Position numbers and translations under genes: made by a program
Notes under the pieces: model-generated
The model's database searches: none
What the model saw: the letters and a program-made list of their open reading frames with translations, nothing else
Told to the model about the DNA's origin: nothing
Shown: one piece after another, positions 47,423 through 56,896 of the stretch
Layout of the letters: each line of letters begins with the position of its first letter
Numbering within the stretch: the first letter of the stretch is position 1
Source: Acidobacteriaceae bacterium KBS 146
Lineage (GTDB): Bacteria; Acidobacteriota; Terriglobia; Terriglobales; Acidobacteriaceae
Reading direction: 5' to 3'
Assembly (NCBI GenBank): GCA_000688615.1
Contig: JHVA01000001.1
Coordinates: forward strand, 620,001-684,000
Length of the DNA stretch: 64,000 nucleotides

Positions 47423-47887
47423 ATGCATCCTGACAATCTCATCTCGCTCAAAGACGACATGGTGGCCTTCATCTCGGGCCACGGCATGCGCAGAATGAAC
47501 GGCTACGTCTCCGACGAGGTTCCCACCGTCCTCTTTGAAGAAGAAAATTCCGACGGCTGGAAGGATTTCGTGGAGCTCGCGAAGGCCACCGGCGCGCCCT
47601 TCGTCACGATGAGCGAGGCTGTCCTTGAAAAAGCCGATATCGCCACATTGATTGAAGAGATTCGCGACCAGATGTACCCGGACGATGAATCTCCCGAGAT
47701 CGATGACGCCGAGAAGCTTCTTCGGCATATCGGAAAGATCGGCTATCTCCAGCTCGGATTCGCATACCAGGGAGTGATGTTTCTCTTTGAGATTGCGACT
47801 GACTGGTACGACAAATTCCAGAACCTGATGGAGACCGTCGCGGACCTCGGGACCATCGTGGTGGATGACCGCGATAACAACGAATAA
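47423..47887 (+). CDS. Hypothetical protein
   Basis: I do not recognise the family of this 154-residue protein. It is acidic and mixed helix/strand, with MVAFISGHGMRRMNGY at residues 10-25 and a helical centre (ELAKATGAPFVTMSEAVLEKADIATLIEEI). GFAYQGVMFLFEI near residue 118 is the only hydrophobic stretch. There is no signal peptide. The start is ATG 47423; the open frame extends to 47384. It ends two bases before recJ starts, so the two are probably one transcript. Confidence 0.6.
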   Translation: MHPDNLISLKDDMVAFISGHGMRRMNGYVSDEVPTVLFEEENSDGWKDFVELAKATGAPFVTMSEAVLEKADIATLIEEIRDQMYPDDESPEIDDAEKLLRHIGKIGYLQLGFAYQGVMFLFEIATDWYDKFQNLMETVADLGTIVVDDRDNNE

Positions 47888-47889
47888 GG

Positions 47890-49716
47890 GTGTACAGGTT
47901 GGTCACCGGCCAGATTGCGATGGAGCGGGAGTGGGTAACGAATGTTGCCGACGAAGCTGCAGTACGTCATCTCACATCGCTTACGGGCTGTCCTCCGGCA
48001 ATCGCCCAGCTTCTAGCGGCGCGCGGTCTGGCAGGAGAAGCCGCGATCCGTTCCTTCTTCTCGCCATCGCTCAGTGACTTGATCGACCCCATGCGAATGC
48101 TCGGCATGGAGCGAGCGGTCACTCGAATTCGGCAGGCAGTCCAGAACTCTGAACCCATTCTGATCTACGGAGATTACGATGTCGACGGCACGACCGCGAC
48201 CGTACTGCTGAAGACAGCCATCGAGCGCAGCGCACCCAAAGAAACCCCGGCCCTCGTGCGGTATCACGTTCCTCATCGCATTCGCGAAGGGTATGGAATG
48301 CGAAGCAACGTCCTCGCGGACGCAGCTGCTGCCGGAATACGTCTCGTGATCAGTGTGGATACGGGGATCCGCGCCTTTTCCGCCGCCACAGAAGCCAAGG
48401 CGTTAGGTCTCGACCTCATCGTCACCGATCATCATCTTCCAGATGATGTACAGGGAGTTCCGGAAGCTCTCGCAGTCATCAATCCAGCCCAGGACGGATG
48501 CGAATATCCCTTCAAATCGCTCTGTGGAGCCGCTGTCGCCTTCAAGCTTGCTCACGCAATCCTGCGAGCCGGATGCTCAACCGAGGTGGAGCGTCTGCGG
48601 CTCGAACAGACCCTGGTCCCTTCGTTTCTAAAGCTGGTTGCTATTGCAACCATCGCCGATGCGGTCCCGCTCGAAGGGGAAAATCGAGTCCTGGCCGCCC
48701 TCGGCCTTCGAGAGCTGATCAATCCGGTTCAACCGGGACTGCGCGCGCTGATGGAAGTCGCTCAGATTCCACCGGACCGCCCTCCTACCGCAATCGAAGT
48801 CGGTTTTCGCATTGCGCCTCGTATCAACGCCGCCGGTCGCATGGACGTCGCCAGCGATGTCGTGGAGTTGTTTCTGACGCGGTCCGCAACACGGGCACGG
48901 GAGCTGGCCGAAAAGCTCAACCGGCTCAACGATGATCGCAAAGTGACGGAGGCGCAGGCACTTGAAGTTATTGATGAAGAATTATCTGCAATACACAATA
49001 AAGAAAACCAGTTCCCCGCTACCTGTTTCGTCATGGCTGATCCTGAATGGCACCGCGGGGTCTTAGGGATTCTAGCGTCGCGCATCGTCGACCGCACAGG
49101 GCGCCCTGCGTTGGTTCTGACCTACGAAGGCGGCGAGGCACATGGGTCTGGCCGATCAGTGGCCGGATATCACATGTTGCATGCGTTGACCGAGGTTCAT
49201 AGCGAGGATGGTTCGCTCTTTACGCGTTTCGGAGGCCATGCCCACGCCGTCGGATTCTCGCTTCCCTCAGAGCGTATTCCGATTCTGCGGGAACGAATGG
49301 CGCGCCATAGTGCGACAGCTCTGCTGGGAGCAATGCTGCTGCCGCCGCTCGAATTCGATGCAGAAGTTCCACTCGACGAACTAACCATGCCGTTTTTCGA
49401 CTGGCTCGAACGTTGTGCTCCTTTCGGGAATGGAAATCGGGAGCCTGTTTTTGTAAGCCGTTCGGTCACTCTCGCCGCAGCGCCTCGGATCATCAAAGAT
49501 CGCCACGTGTGTCTGGACCTTGCTTTTGAAGAGGTGCGCCTTAGTGCTCTGGGCTGGAGCAGAGCCGGCACACTCTGGACAAAACGCTGTCAGGGGATGG
49601 AACTCGATGCGGGGGTCAAGCTCGATATCGCATATCGCCTTCGATCCAAAAGCAATGCCTGGCACACGGGACTTGAGCTGGAACTAGTGGATCTGCGTCG
49701 CTCATCGAAGCTTTAA
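47890..49716 (+). CDS. recJ: Single-stranded-DNA-specific exonuclease RecJ
   Basis: The 608-residue DHH-family 5'-3' exonuclease acts on single-stranded DNA in recombination and repair. Catalytic motifs are present: IYGDYDVDGTTA, IVTDHHLP (the DHH), and later PRINAAGRMDVA. The DHHA1 region has RFGGHAHAVGFSL. The length fits the family. The start is GTG 47890, two bases after the stop of the previous gene; an ATG at 47920 is the alternative. Neither has a clear ribosome binding site, so translational coupling is likely. Confidence 0.93.
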   Translation: MYRLVTGQIAMEREWVTNVADEAAVRHLTSLTGCPPAIAQLLAARGLAGEAAIRSFFSPSLSDLIDPMRMLGMERAVTRIRQAVQNSEPILIYGDYDVDGTTATVLLKTAIERSAPKETPALVRYHVPHRIREGYGMRSNVLADAAAAGIRLVISVDTGIRAFSAATEAKALGLDLIVTDHHLPDDVQGVPEALAVINPAQDGCEYPFKSLCGAAVAFKLAHAILRAGCSTEVERLRLEQTLVPSFLKLVAIATIADAVPLEGENRVLAALGLRELINPVQPGLRALMEVAQIPPDRPPTAIEVGFRIAPRINAAGRMDVASDVVELFLTRSATRARELAEKLNRLNDDRKVTEAQALEVIDEELSAIHNKENQFPATCFVMADPEWHRGVLGILASRIVDRTGRPALVLTYEGGEAHGSGRSVAGYHMLHALTEVHSEDGSLFTRFGGHAHAVGFSLPSERIPILRERMARHSATALLGAMLLPPLEFDAEVPLDELTMPFFDWLERCAPFGNGNREPVFVSRSVTLAAAPRIIKDRHVCLDLAFEEVRLSALGWSRAGTLWTKRCQGMELDAGVKLDIAYRLRSKSNAWHTGLELELVDLRRSSKL

Positions 49717-49814
49717 TCGTCTGTTTATGCGGTGCGGCTCATGGTTCGGGCACGAGAAGTAATTCGTATGCATCGTCTTAGGGGGTCGAGCGTCTTATAT
49801 ACTGACCCTTCGTA

Positions 49815-51056
49815 ATGCCGACGATAGAGACAAGACGAATCAATCCTTACGTATTGGCGGGAGCCATTCTCGTCCTCGCTACCGTGGCTGTCATGGGGCT
49901 GCGGATGATCACTCGCGACGTCGTCGAAGTACGGGCTGCCGCGGTGACCCACCAGAACCTGTTGAGCACGATCTCAACCAATGGACGCGTCGAGCCGATC
50001 GAACCATTCCAGGCCCATGCGCAGACTCCCGGCGTCGTCCAAAAGATTTATGTCCAGATAGGCGAGAAGGTAAAAAAAGGCGATCTTCTGATGAAGATGG
50101 AGGATGCCGATGCCGTCTCGCGCCTGGCAACGGCGAAGTCCAGCCTGAGCACCGCCCAGGCATCCATGCACGATCTTCAACAAGGCGGCACTCAGGAAGA
50201 GCGATTGTCCTTGGCAGCAGACCTGAGCCGTGCACAACAGCAGAAATCCCAGGCGGAACAAAGTCTGGCGGCGCTCCAGCAGTTGCAGCAGAAAGGGGCT
50301 GCCTCTGCTAGCGAAGTCGCAGCTGCGGAACAGCGTCTCCAGTCCGCCAATACCAGCCTCAAAAATATCCAGCAGAGGCAGACGGATCGCTACAGCACCA
50401 CCGATAAAAGCAAGGTTCAGGCGCAGGTAAATGACGCTCGCGCCTCGGTCGCAGCTGCAGAGAGCACGTACGGCAATGCCAATATTCGTACGCCGATCTC
50501 CGGTACCGTATATTCCATTCCGGTAACCGCCTTCGACTTTGTAAGCGCAGGCGAGAGTCTGATCGATGTCGCCGACCTGAAGCGCATTCAGGTGCGCGCC
50601 TACTTTGACGAGCCGGAGATCGGTAAGCTCGCGGTTGGCCAGGCAGTCAGGATTGTGTGGGACGCCAAGCAAAACCAGACCTGGCACGGACACATCAGCC
50701 GTGCGCCCTCGACCGTTATCACCTACGGGACCCGCAACGTGGGCGAGTGCATCATCTCAGTCGATGACGCGCAGGAAGACCTGCTGCCAAACACCAACGT
50801 CACGGTCACCGTTACTACCTCGCAACGATTTAATGTGCTCAGCGTGCCGCGGGAAGCGCTGCATACCGAGGGAACCAGTGATTATGTCTATCGCATCGTG
50901 CAGGGCAAGCTAACCCGCACGCCGGTACAGGTGGGAGTGCTCAATCTGACCCGCGTCGAGATTCTCAGCGGCCTCACTGAAAAGGACACGGTCGCGCTGA
51001 ACGCTACCAGCAATCGGGATCTTTCGAACGGTCTTGACGTAAAGATCGTCGAATAG
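49815..51056 (+). CDS. HlyD-type periplasmic adaptor subunit (RND/ABC efflux)
   Basis: The 413-residue membrane-fusion protein has one N-terminal membrane helix (about 12-32). A lipoyl-like half motif follows (VVQKIYVQIGEKVKKGDLL), then a long coiled coil (about 100-210, rich in Gln/Ala). The second lipoyl half and beta-barrel come next (IRTPISGTVYSIPV, IQVRAYFDEPEIGKL). A TATACT hexamer at 49798-49803 could be a -10 box. It is first in a tight operon: a TPR gene (3 bases later), a TolC gene and a small gene. No inner-membrane pump is encoded next to it. Confidence 0.88.
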   Translation: MPTIETRRINPYVLAGAILVLATVAVMGLRMITRDVVEVRAAAVTHQNLLSTISTNGRVEPIEPFQAHAQTPGVVQKIYVQIGEKVKKGDLLMKMEDADAVSRLATAKSSLSTAQASMHDLQQGGTQEERLSLAADLSRAQQQKSQAEQSLAALQQLQQKGAASASEVAAAEQRLQSANTSLKNIQQRQTDRYSTTDKSKVQAQVNDARASVAAAESTYGNANIRTPISGTVYSIPVTAFDFVSAGESLIDVADLKRIQVRAYFDEPEIGKLAVGQAVRIVWDAKQNQTWHGHISRAPSTVITYGTRNVGECIISVDDAQEDLLPNTNVTVTVTTSQRFNVLSVPREALHTEGTSDYVYRIVQGKLTRTPVQVGVLNLTRVEILSGLTEKDTVALNATSNRDLSNGLDVKIVE

Positions 51057-51059
51057 CCT

Positions 51060-52034
51060 ATGGCCACCACTGCACCTTCGTTTGCGCGTCTCGCGCTTTT
51101 GCTCGTCACGGCTTTTGCTCCAGCCACAGCTGCTCGGGCCGACAACGGTCCGACAGATTCCTTGCTCAAGCAGGGCCGTGTTGACGAAGCTGCAGCGGCT
51201 CTTCGCCAGACACTCTCCGCAGAACCCCATGATGGTCGCGCCCATCAGCTCTTGTGCCGCGTTTACTACGCGCAGGACATGGCAGACGCCGCGGTCGATG
51301 AATGCGAACGGGCGGTAAAGGACGATCCCTCCAGCAGCGATTCGCAGATGTGGCTCGGTCGCGCTTATGGACTTAAGGCATCCCAGATCAATATGTTGAG
51401 CGCTTTTTCCGTGGCCAGAAAAGTGCATCTTGCCTTCGAACGCGCGGTGCAGCTGAACCCTTCCAACGTCCAGGCGATGAGTGACCTTGGCCAGTTTTAT
51501 GTCGCCGCCCCCGGAGTCGTCGGCGGTGGCGTAGAGAAAGCGGAGGCGCTCGTTCCCCAGCTGATGGCTCTCTCGCCCCAAAAAGCACACCGTATCCTGG
51601 CTCTGATTGCCAAAAAGAAAAACGATATGACGACCGCAGAAGCCGAATTCAAAAACGCCATTGCGATAAGCAAAAGCGCGGATGCGTGGGTCGATCTCGG
51701 TCAGTTCTATCAGCAGCAGGGGGAATCCGATAAAGCAGCAGCCGCCCTTGAATCCAGCCTCCGCGCCAATCGCACTCGAACTTCTGCTTTGGTCGATGTT
51801 GCCAGCATCCTGACCGATGCTCACCGCCGTCCCGATCTGGCAGAAAAAGCTCTGCGGGAATATCTCGCATCTCCGGCCAAGACCGATGATGCTCCTGCCT
51901 TCAAGGCTCATCTTCAATTGGGAGATATTCTTAAGAAGCGCGGAGATCTCTCCGGAGCACAGCAAGAGTACGCTGCGGCTTTAGCCTTGGCATCCAACTT
52001 TGCTCCCGCTCGAAAAGCAGCAGGTAGATCGTAA
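51060..52034 (+). CDS. Exported TPR protein
   Basis: The 324-residue protein has a signal peptide (basic start, then LALLLVTAFAPATAARA). Several TPR units follow (ALRQTLSAEPHDGRAHQLL, MWLGRAYGLKASQINM, AWVDLGQFYQQQGES). The gap to the HlyD gene is three bases and the gap to the TolC start is about 16, so it is surely co-expressed with the export machinery. It might be a periplasmic assembly factor or a cargo-binding protein, but the exact role is unknown. Confidence 0.82.
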   Translation: MATTAPSFARLALLLVTAFAPATAARADNGPTDSLLKQGRVDEAAAALRQTLSAEPHDGRAHQLLCRVYYAQDMADAAVDECERAVKDDPSSSDSQMWLGRAYGLKASQINMLSAFSVARKVHLAFERAVQLNPSNVQAMSDLGQFYVAAPGVVGGGVEKAEALVPQLMALSPQKAHRILALIAKKKNDMTTAEAEFKNAIAISKSADAWVDLGQFYQQQGESDKAAAALESSLRANRTRTSALVDVASILTDAHRRPDLAEKALREYLASPAKTDDAPAFKAHLQLGDILKKRGDLSGAQQEYAAALALASNFAPARKAAGRS

Positions 52035-52050
52035 GAACAAGCGCGATACG

Positions 52051-53421
52051 ATGGTTAGACGTGAGATCGCAGGAGCCTTCCCCCGACGCATGACCTTTTT
52101 ACGTTATCTCTTGATTCCCGTTGCATGCGCCACCATGGCATCCACGCCGGCCATCGGCCAGATCTCATTCACCACTGCCATTGATCTCGCCCTCAAGAAC
52201 AGCCCTAAGGTTCAGGCCGCTCAGGCCGAAGTAGACAAGGCGCAGGCGGTCCTCGCTCAAACGAAGGACGTCTACATTCCTACCTTCAGCGTAGGGTCAG
52301 GGCTCGGCTACACCTATGGGTTCCCCTTCGGAGCGCCTTCGCTCTTCAATGTGACGGTCCAGTCGCTTCTGTTCGACCAGTCCCAACGAAATTACATTCG
52401 GGCAGCCCGGGTTGGCCTGGAAGCGGCAAATCATAATCTCAACGACGTGCGACAGCAGATTATGGAAGACACCGCGACCACTTATGTCTCCCTAGATGCC
52501 GATCTGGAACGGATGCAGGCAGCCGGAGAAGAATCAGGCTTCGCCACGGGCTTGACGAAGATTATTCAGGAACGCCTCGAAGCTGGGCAGGACACGCAGA
52601 TCGAACTGACTCGTGCCAGGCTGACAGCCGCAAATCTCCACCTGCGCCAGATTCAGCTGGAGGATGATGCCGCCAACCAGCGCGATCACCTCGCGCATTT
52701 GACCGGCCTTCCCGCTCAAGGACTCGCAACGGAACATGCAAGCATCCCTTCGTTTCAGTCCTTCGATGCCTCCCCCGCGAGAGACACTGTACTCCCGGAA
52801 TCTATCCGCGGAGCCTACGCAACGGCTCAATCGAAACTGCAAACCGCCTTCGGTGACTCGCGCAAGATGTATCGTCCCCAGATCGGTCTGGGCGTGCAAT
52901 ATAGCCGGCTTGCCAGCTTCAACAACTACCAGGATTATTACCGGCCCGGAAGCTTCACCAACTTCAACAACCTTCAGGTTGGGCTGCAGTTTACGCTGCC
53001 GCTGCTCGATTACACTCGCCGCGCCAAGGCCCGCGAATCGCTCGCCGAGGCACGACGGAGCATGCACGACGCAGATCAGGCTCGTGACCAATTCCTCGAA
53101 GGCCGGAGCAAGGTAAGCCGCACCATCCGTGAGCTCCAGGCCCGCACCGAGGTTGCTTCGCTGGAACGCGAACTTGCACTCAATCAGATTGACGTCGTGC
53201 GCGTCCAGCTCCAGACAGCCAACTCGGGCGCCGTGCCGGCCACTCCCAAAGACGAGCAAAATGCACGCATCCAGGAGCGCGCCCGCTATCTCGATTTTCT
53301 GGACACCGACCTCCAGTTGCGCCAGATGCAGATCAACCTCATGCGCTCCAACGGGCAGCTCGAAAATTGGTTGAAGGTGGCGCTACAAACCCCTGCCCCT
53401 GTTGCATCTAAGCCGGAATGA
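52051..53421 (+). CDS. TolC family outer-membrane efflux protein
   Basis: The 456-residue protein has a signal peptide (FLRYLLIPVACATMASTPAIG) and the two repeated TolC-type domains. The first begins SFTTAIDLALKNSPKVQAAQ; the second has QVGLQFTLPLLDYTRRAKARES and long coiled-coil helices (RTIRELQARTEVASLERELA). It forms the outer-membrane channel of an export system. I chose ATG 52051, 17 bases after the TPR stop; ATG 52090 is possible. The stop overlaps the next gene's ATG (ATGA). Confidence 0.9.
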   Translation: MVRREIAGAFPRRMTFLRYLLIPVACATMASTPAIGQISFTTAIDLALKNSPKVQAAQAEVDKAQAVLAQTKDVYIPTFSVGSGLGYTYGFPFGAPSLFNVTVQSLLFDQSQRNYIRAARVGLEAANHNLNDVRQQIMEDTATTYVSLDADLERMQAAGEESGFATGLTKIIQERLEAGQDTQIELTRARLTAANLHLRQIQLEDDAANQRDHLAHLTGLPAQGLATEHASIPSFQSFDASPARDTVLPESIRGAYATAQSKLQTAFGDSRKMYRPQIGLGVQYSRLASFNNYQDYYRPGSFTNFNNLQVGLQFTLPLLDYTRRAKARESLAEARRSMHDADQARDQFLEGRSKVSRTIRELQARTEVASLERELALNQIDVVRVQLQTANSGAVPATPKDEQNARIQERARYLDFLDTDLQLRQMQINLMRSNGQLENWLKVALQTPAPVASKPE

Positions 53422-53732
53422 AATGGAAGGCGATCCTCACATCGGTAGTCGTACTTCTGCTTGTAATCGGTGCGGCGGGATACTTTCACGACTCTCGGAT
53501 TGATTCCGACTTCCCGTCCCTTCGGCCGAAATCCTCCGAAGCGGAGATTCGCCGCATTTTGGGCAATCCCAGGCAGATTCAGAAGCCGTGCGACGCCTAC
53601 GGAACTTCGGTGACGCCGGACTGCGATCACGTCTTTATCTACCGATCCATCTTTTATCCGGTTCGGAACAAGTACTGGCTAGTCTTCTTCAATGAAAAGA
53701 ATCAGGTTACGGCAACCTCGAGCGAGCAGTAA
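53418..53732 (+). CDS. Small membrane-anchored or exported protein, BamE/SmpA-like
   Basis: The 104-residue protein has an N-terminal hydrophobic helix (residues 5-22, ILTSVVVLLLVIGAAG). A short mature part follows, in which SEAEIRRILGNPRQI, then CDAYG, then YWLVFFNEKNQVTATS resembles the BamE/SmpA lipoprotein fold. It has no lipobox Cys directly after the helix. Its ATG overlaps the TolC stop by four bases, so it belongs to the HlyD-TPR-TolC operon. It may help the outer-membrane part. The family call is tentative. Confidence 0.55.
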   Translation: MKWKAILTSVVVLLLVIGAAGYFHDSRIDSDFPSLRPKSSEAEIRRILGNPRQIQKPCDAYGTSVTPDCDHVFIYRSIFYPVRNKYWLVFFNEKNQVTATSSEQ

Positions 53733-53800
53733 TCACCTAGGGAACCTCCGAAACTGATTTCCCCAGGGAGTTACCGAATGGTAAAATCAGAGTTAAGACC

Positions 53801-55279
53801 ATGCCGCTCAAGACACTGTTTCTGAATCCGCCCTCCTTTGAGAACTTTGATGGCGGCGCCAGCTCCCGCTGGCCCGCAACCCGCGAGATCGAATCCTACT
53901 GGTACCCGGTATGGCTGGCTTATCCCGCCGGAATGCTCGAAGGATCGCGTCTCCTCGATGCCCCGCCTCACCATGTTTCGGCGGAAGAGACCATCGAGAT
54001 CGCCAAAGGCTATGAATTTCTGGTCTTGTTTACCTCGACGGTAGGCTGGCATGGCGACCACGCCCTCGCCCAGGCAATCAAGAATGTAAATCCCGGCATT
54101 CGAATTGCATTTGTCGGACCGCCCGTTACTACCGACCCCGACCGCGCTCTCAACGAGTGCGATGTCATTGATTTCGTTTGCCGCCGCGAGTTCGACTTCT
54201 CCGTCGTCGAGTATGCCAATGGCAAGCCTCTGAACGAGATTCTCGGCATCAGCTACAAAGATGAAACCGGCGTCATCCAGCACAATCCCGACCGCCCGCA
54301 GGTCGAGGATCTGGACGCGATGCCCTGGGCCACAAAGATCTACAAGCGCGATATGGACGTAACACGCTACAACGTGCCGTTCCTGCTTCACCCCTATATC
54401 TCGCTCTATTCCACGCGCGGCTGTCCGGCGCAGTGCACCTTCTGCCTCTGGCCACAGACGCTCTCGGGCCACGCTTGGCGCAAGCGGTCTACAGACGATG
54501 TGGCGGCCGAGATGAAGTGGGCTAAAGAGAACTTCCCGCACGTCAAGGAATTCTTCTTCGATGACGACACCTTCAACATTCAGAAGGCCCGTACCATCGA
54601 GCTCTGCTCCAAGCTCAAGCCGCTCGGCATTACCTGGTCCTGCACCTCGCGCGTCACCACCGACCGCGACACCCTTAAGGCCATGAAGGATGCGGGCTGC
54701 CGCCTGCTCATCGTCGGCTTCGAGTCCGGCGACCCGCAGATCCTCAAGAACATCAAGAAGGGCGCCACCGTCGAACGCGCACGCGACTTCGTCAAGGACT
54801 GCCACGACCTCGGCCTCATCATTCACGCCGACTTCATCCTCGGCCTGCCCGGTGAGACTAAGGAATCGATCCGCAACACGATCAACTTCGCCAAGACGCT
54901 GGACTGCGAGACCATCCAGGTCTCCGTCGCCCATGCCTACCCCGGGACAGAGTTCTACGACTTCGCCAAGCGCAACAACTTCATCACCAACGAAAAGATG
55001 GAGGACGGCGGTGGTCACCAGATGGCACACATCGAGTACCCCGGCCTGCCCACCGAGTACGTCATGGAGATGGTGCACAAGTTCTACGACGAGTACTATT
55101 TCCGCCCTAAAGCCGCCGCTCGCGTCGTCTGGAAGGCAATCGTCAACCGCGACGTACCTCGCCTCTATGTGGAAGCAAAGAGCTTCATGAAGCTGCGAGC
55201 TCAGCGCAACAAGGCCGCAAGAGCGAAGGCTGAAGAGAATGCGCTCAAGGCGCAGGAATCAGTCAGTATGAACGCGTAA
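53801..55279 (+). CDS. hpnJ: Hopanoid biosynthesis radical SAM protein HpnJ
   Basis: The 492-residue protein has the start LFLNPPSFENFDGG and SYWYPVWLAYPAGML typical of HpnJ, a B12-binding-like N-terminus (about 1-160), and the radical SAM Cys triad RGCPAQCTFC (Cys 208, 212, 215). HpnJ is known to form the cyclitol ether head group of bacteriohopanetetrol by ring contraction of a glucosamine. The partner enzymes HpnI and HpnK are not in the window. It lies 68 bases after the TolC-operon's small gene on the same strand, with a -10-like TAAAAT at 53782-53787. A strong hairpin terminator follows. Confidence 0.93.
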   Translation: MPLKTLFLNPPSFENFDGGASSRWPATREIESYWYPVWLAYPAGMLEGSRLLDAPPHHVSAEETIEIAKGYEFLVLFTSTVGWHGDHALAQAIKNVNPGIRIAFVGPPVTTDPDRALNECDVIDFVCRREFDFSVVEYANGKPLNEILGISYKDETGVIQHNPDRPQVEDLDAMPWATKIYKRDMDVTRYNVPFLLHPYISLYSTRGCPAQCTFCLWPQTLSGHAWRKRSTDDVAAEMKWAKENFPHVKEFFFDDDTFNIQKARTIELCSKLKPLGITWSCTSRVTTDRDTLKAMKDAGCRLLIVGFESGDPQILKNIKKGATVERARDFVKDCHDLGLIIHADFILGLPGETKESIRNTINFAKTLDCETIQVSVAHAYPGTEFYDFAKRNNFITNEKMEDGGGHQMAHIEYPGLPTEYVMEMVHKFYDEYYFRPKAAARVVWKAIVNRDVPRLYVEAKSFMKLRAQRNKAARAKAEENALKAQESVSMNA

Positions 55280-55296
55280 GACAGTTTCATCTTTTT

Positions 55297-55330
55297 AAGG
55301 CGACCGGTCATGCATCGGTCGCCTTTCTCA
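55297..55330 (+). terminator. Hairpin terminator after hpnJ
   Basis: The stem aaggcgaccg (297-306) pairs with cggtcgcctt (316-325) around a nine-base loop, followed by tctcattt. It lies between the convergent hpnJ and flavodoxin-fold genes. Confidence 0.8.
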
Positions 55331-55353
55331 TTTGAACACTGTCCAACTCCATT

Positions 55354-55806
55354 TCAATGGGGTTCCGTTTCATCTCCGCAAGACGCTTCGCATCCCGGAG
55401 CGCGAGCCGGCGAATCAACGCCGTTCCTGGCATTACGAGTGCCCAATAGCGTCGAAACCGGACGCGGGACGAACTTTTTTTGTTTCGCCGACTCGACCAG
55501 TCGCGGTTGCAGCACACGCTCCAGCAGCCCCTTCATCAACGCGGGCAAGCCTCCAAACCAGAGGGGAAAGATCAGCACCAGGTGATTGGCGTGCAGAATT
55601 GAATCTTGCAGGGCCTGGAGATCTGGCTCGAGGGGCTGCACTTTCTCAAACCCTTCGTGCAGAATCGGATCAAACTTCATTGCTCCCGCGACAAACAGAT
55701 CTGCATCGTGCCCAGCATCATGGGCGCTTCTCACGTAACTCTGCCCTAGCGCCTCGCAAAGACTTCCCGTGCGCGGGTGACCGACAATCACTGCAATTCG
55801 CGACAT
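55354..55806 (-). CDS. NAD(P)H-dependent flavin oxidoreductase, probably truncated
   Basis: The 150-residue protein belongs to the flavodoxin-like NQO/KefF-type quinone reductases: IAVIVGHPRTGSLCEAL, DLFVAGAMKFDPIL, and LVLIFPLWFGGLPALMKGLLERVL. Normal members have about 180-200 residues. The last 45 residues (after VLQP) look unlike the family and are low in hydrophobic content. A seven-base T run at 55475-55481 lies at the change point. A shift there would enter a frame open to 55308, so a frameshift (real or a sequencing error) is likely. It could be a decaying gene. Confidence 0.65.
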   Translation of the reverse strand: MSRIAVIVGHPRTGSLCEALGQSYVRSAHDAGHDADLFVAGAMKFDPILHEGFEKVQPLEPDLQALQDSILHANHLVLIFPLWFGGLPALMKGLLERVLQPRLVESAKQKKFVPRPVSTLLGTRNARNGVDSPARAPGCEASCGDETEPH

Positions 55807-55972
55807 AGGCTCTCCTCCCTTTCACCCGGTTCTGAGAGCATCTTCACTGCAACTCCGTGCAGGCCGCTGTGACCTGAATCACCGCTTCGCCTCCCGGTCT
55901 CATACCTTTCAGCACACTGAACCCGTATACTTACGCCGTACATCCACCCTTCTGCCTGAAAGGATCCACTCC

Positions 55973-56677
55973 ATGCGCTTCCGTCACTCCCTTCTCCTCC
56001 CCGCCTTCGCTTGTATGATCACTACCGCAGCGCTTCAAGCCCAGGAAACCCCCGAGACCAATCGTAAGGTCGCTGGCGGCGGCATCACCGCTCCCGGATG
56101 GCAAGGCAAGGTCGACGCCGATGCCGAGAAATCCGGCCAGACCGTCAACGATGCCAAGCTCTCCGAAGAAGGAAAGGTCCTCCACGTCACCACCGGCCCG
56201 GCCATCACCTATTGGAGCCCGAAGAACGTCGCCAAAGGTGACTACACCGTCTCCGCCACCTTCACCGAACCGAAGTTTCAGAACCTCAACACCCACCCGC
56301 ATCCCTACGGCATCGTCATCGCGGGCAACGGCCTCGGCACCGCTGACCAGAGCTACATCTACTGCGCTGCCTACGGAAACGGGAACTTCATTGTGCGCGG
56401 TTTTGGTCCAGAGGCTTTCCAACTCAATGGCCGTCGCGAGGCTAATGATGCTGTCCACAAGGCCGCAGGCGTCGGGCAGCCGGTGACCCAGGAGATCGCC
56501 ATGCAGGTCAAGGGCGACAAGGTCTCCTGCATCATCAACGGAACCGTTGTAAAGACGCTTGAAAAGTCCGATGTCGTGGCCGCTGGCAAGCTCAAATCGA
56601 CCGATGGCGTGTATGGAATTCGCTTTGCCCACAATACCGATGCAACCGTCTCCAACCTGAAAGTCACCAAGCCATAA
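55973..56677 (+). CDS. Exported jelly-roll (DUF1080-like) protein
   Basis: The 234-residue protein has a signal peptide (RHSLLLPAFACMITTAALQAQ). The mature part resembles a concanavalin-type lectin/glucanase domain: ITYWSPKNVAKGDYTVSATF, YGIVIAGNG, VSCIINGTVVKTLEKS and a closing YGIRFAHNTDATVSNLKV. These strands recall DUF1080 (3-keto-disaccharide hydrolase-like) proteins. I see no catalytic residues I can name. It probably binds or acts on a polysaccharide outside the inner membrane. It stands alone. Confidence 0.7.
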   Translation: MRFRHSLLLPAFACMITTAALQAQETPETNRKVAGGGITAPGWQGKVDADAEKSGQTVNDAKLSEEGKVLHVTTGPAITYWSPKNVAKGDYTVSATFTEPKFQNLNTHPHPYGIVIAGNGLGTADQSYIYCAAYGNGNFIVRGFGPEAFQLNGRREANDAVHKAAGVGQPVTQEIAMQVKGDKVSCIINGTVVKTLEKSDVVAAGKLKSTDGVYGIRFAHNTDATVSNLKVTKP

Positions 56678-56726
56678 CGCAGCTTCCAGACCAGTATTTA
56701 CAAAGAATGATCCTTTGGGTATCGAA

Positions 56727-56752
56727 CGAGGCCGGCCGGAGCGCCGGCCTCG
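56727..56752. terminator. GC-rich hairpin, possible terminator
   Basis: A perfect ten-base-pair stem (cgaggccggc and gccggcctcg) with a six-base loop lies about 50 bases after the exported gene's stop. No T tract follows, so it may be a structural stop, a repeat or part of the leader of the next gene. Confidence 0.45.
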
Positions 56753-56896
56753 CAGTCTATGTACCAACGGTCAGGGGAAATTGACCCGAAGAAGACATCT
56801 AAGTGACAAGCGAGGCTAAACGGAGTTATATCGTGGTTTGCAGCAACCAGGCTGAGAGGTACGCCTTGTTCAGAATTCGTTGTTCTGGAGCTTTTC

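Noticed and set aside
56790..56896. Possible c-di-GMP (GEMM) riboswitch before the Ig-like lipoprotein
   Set aside because: The leader has gaggctaaac and other partial matches, but the GNRA-capped hairpin and the GCAAAGCC-like core are not found. A covariance-model search with the GEMM families would decide.
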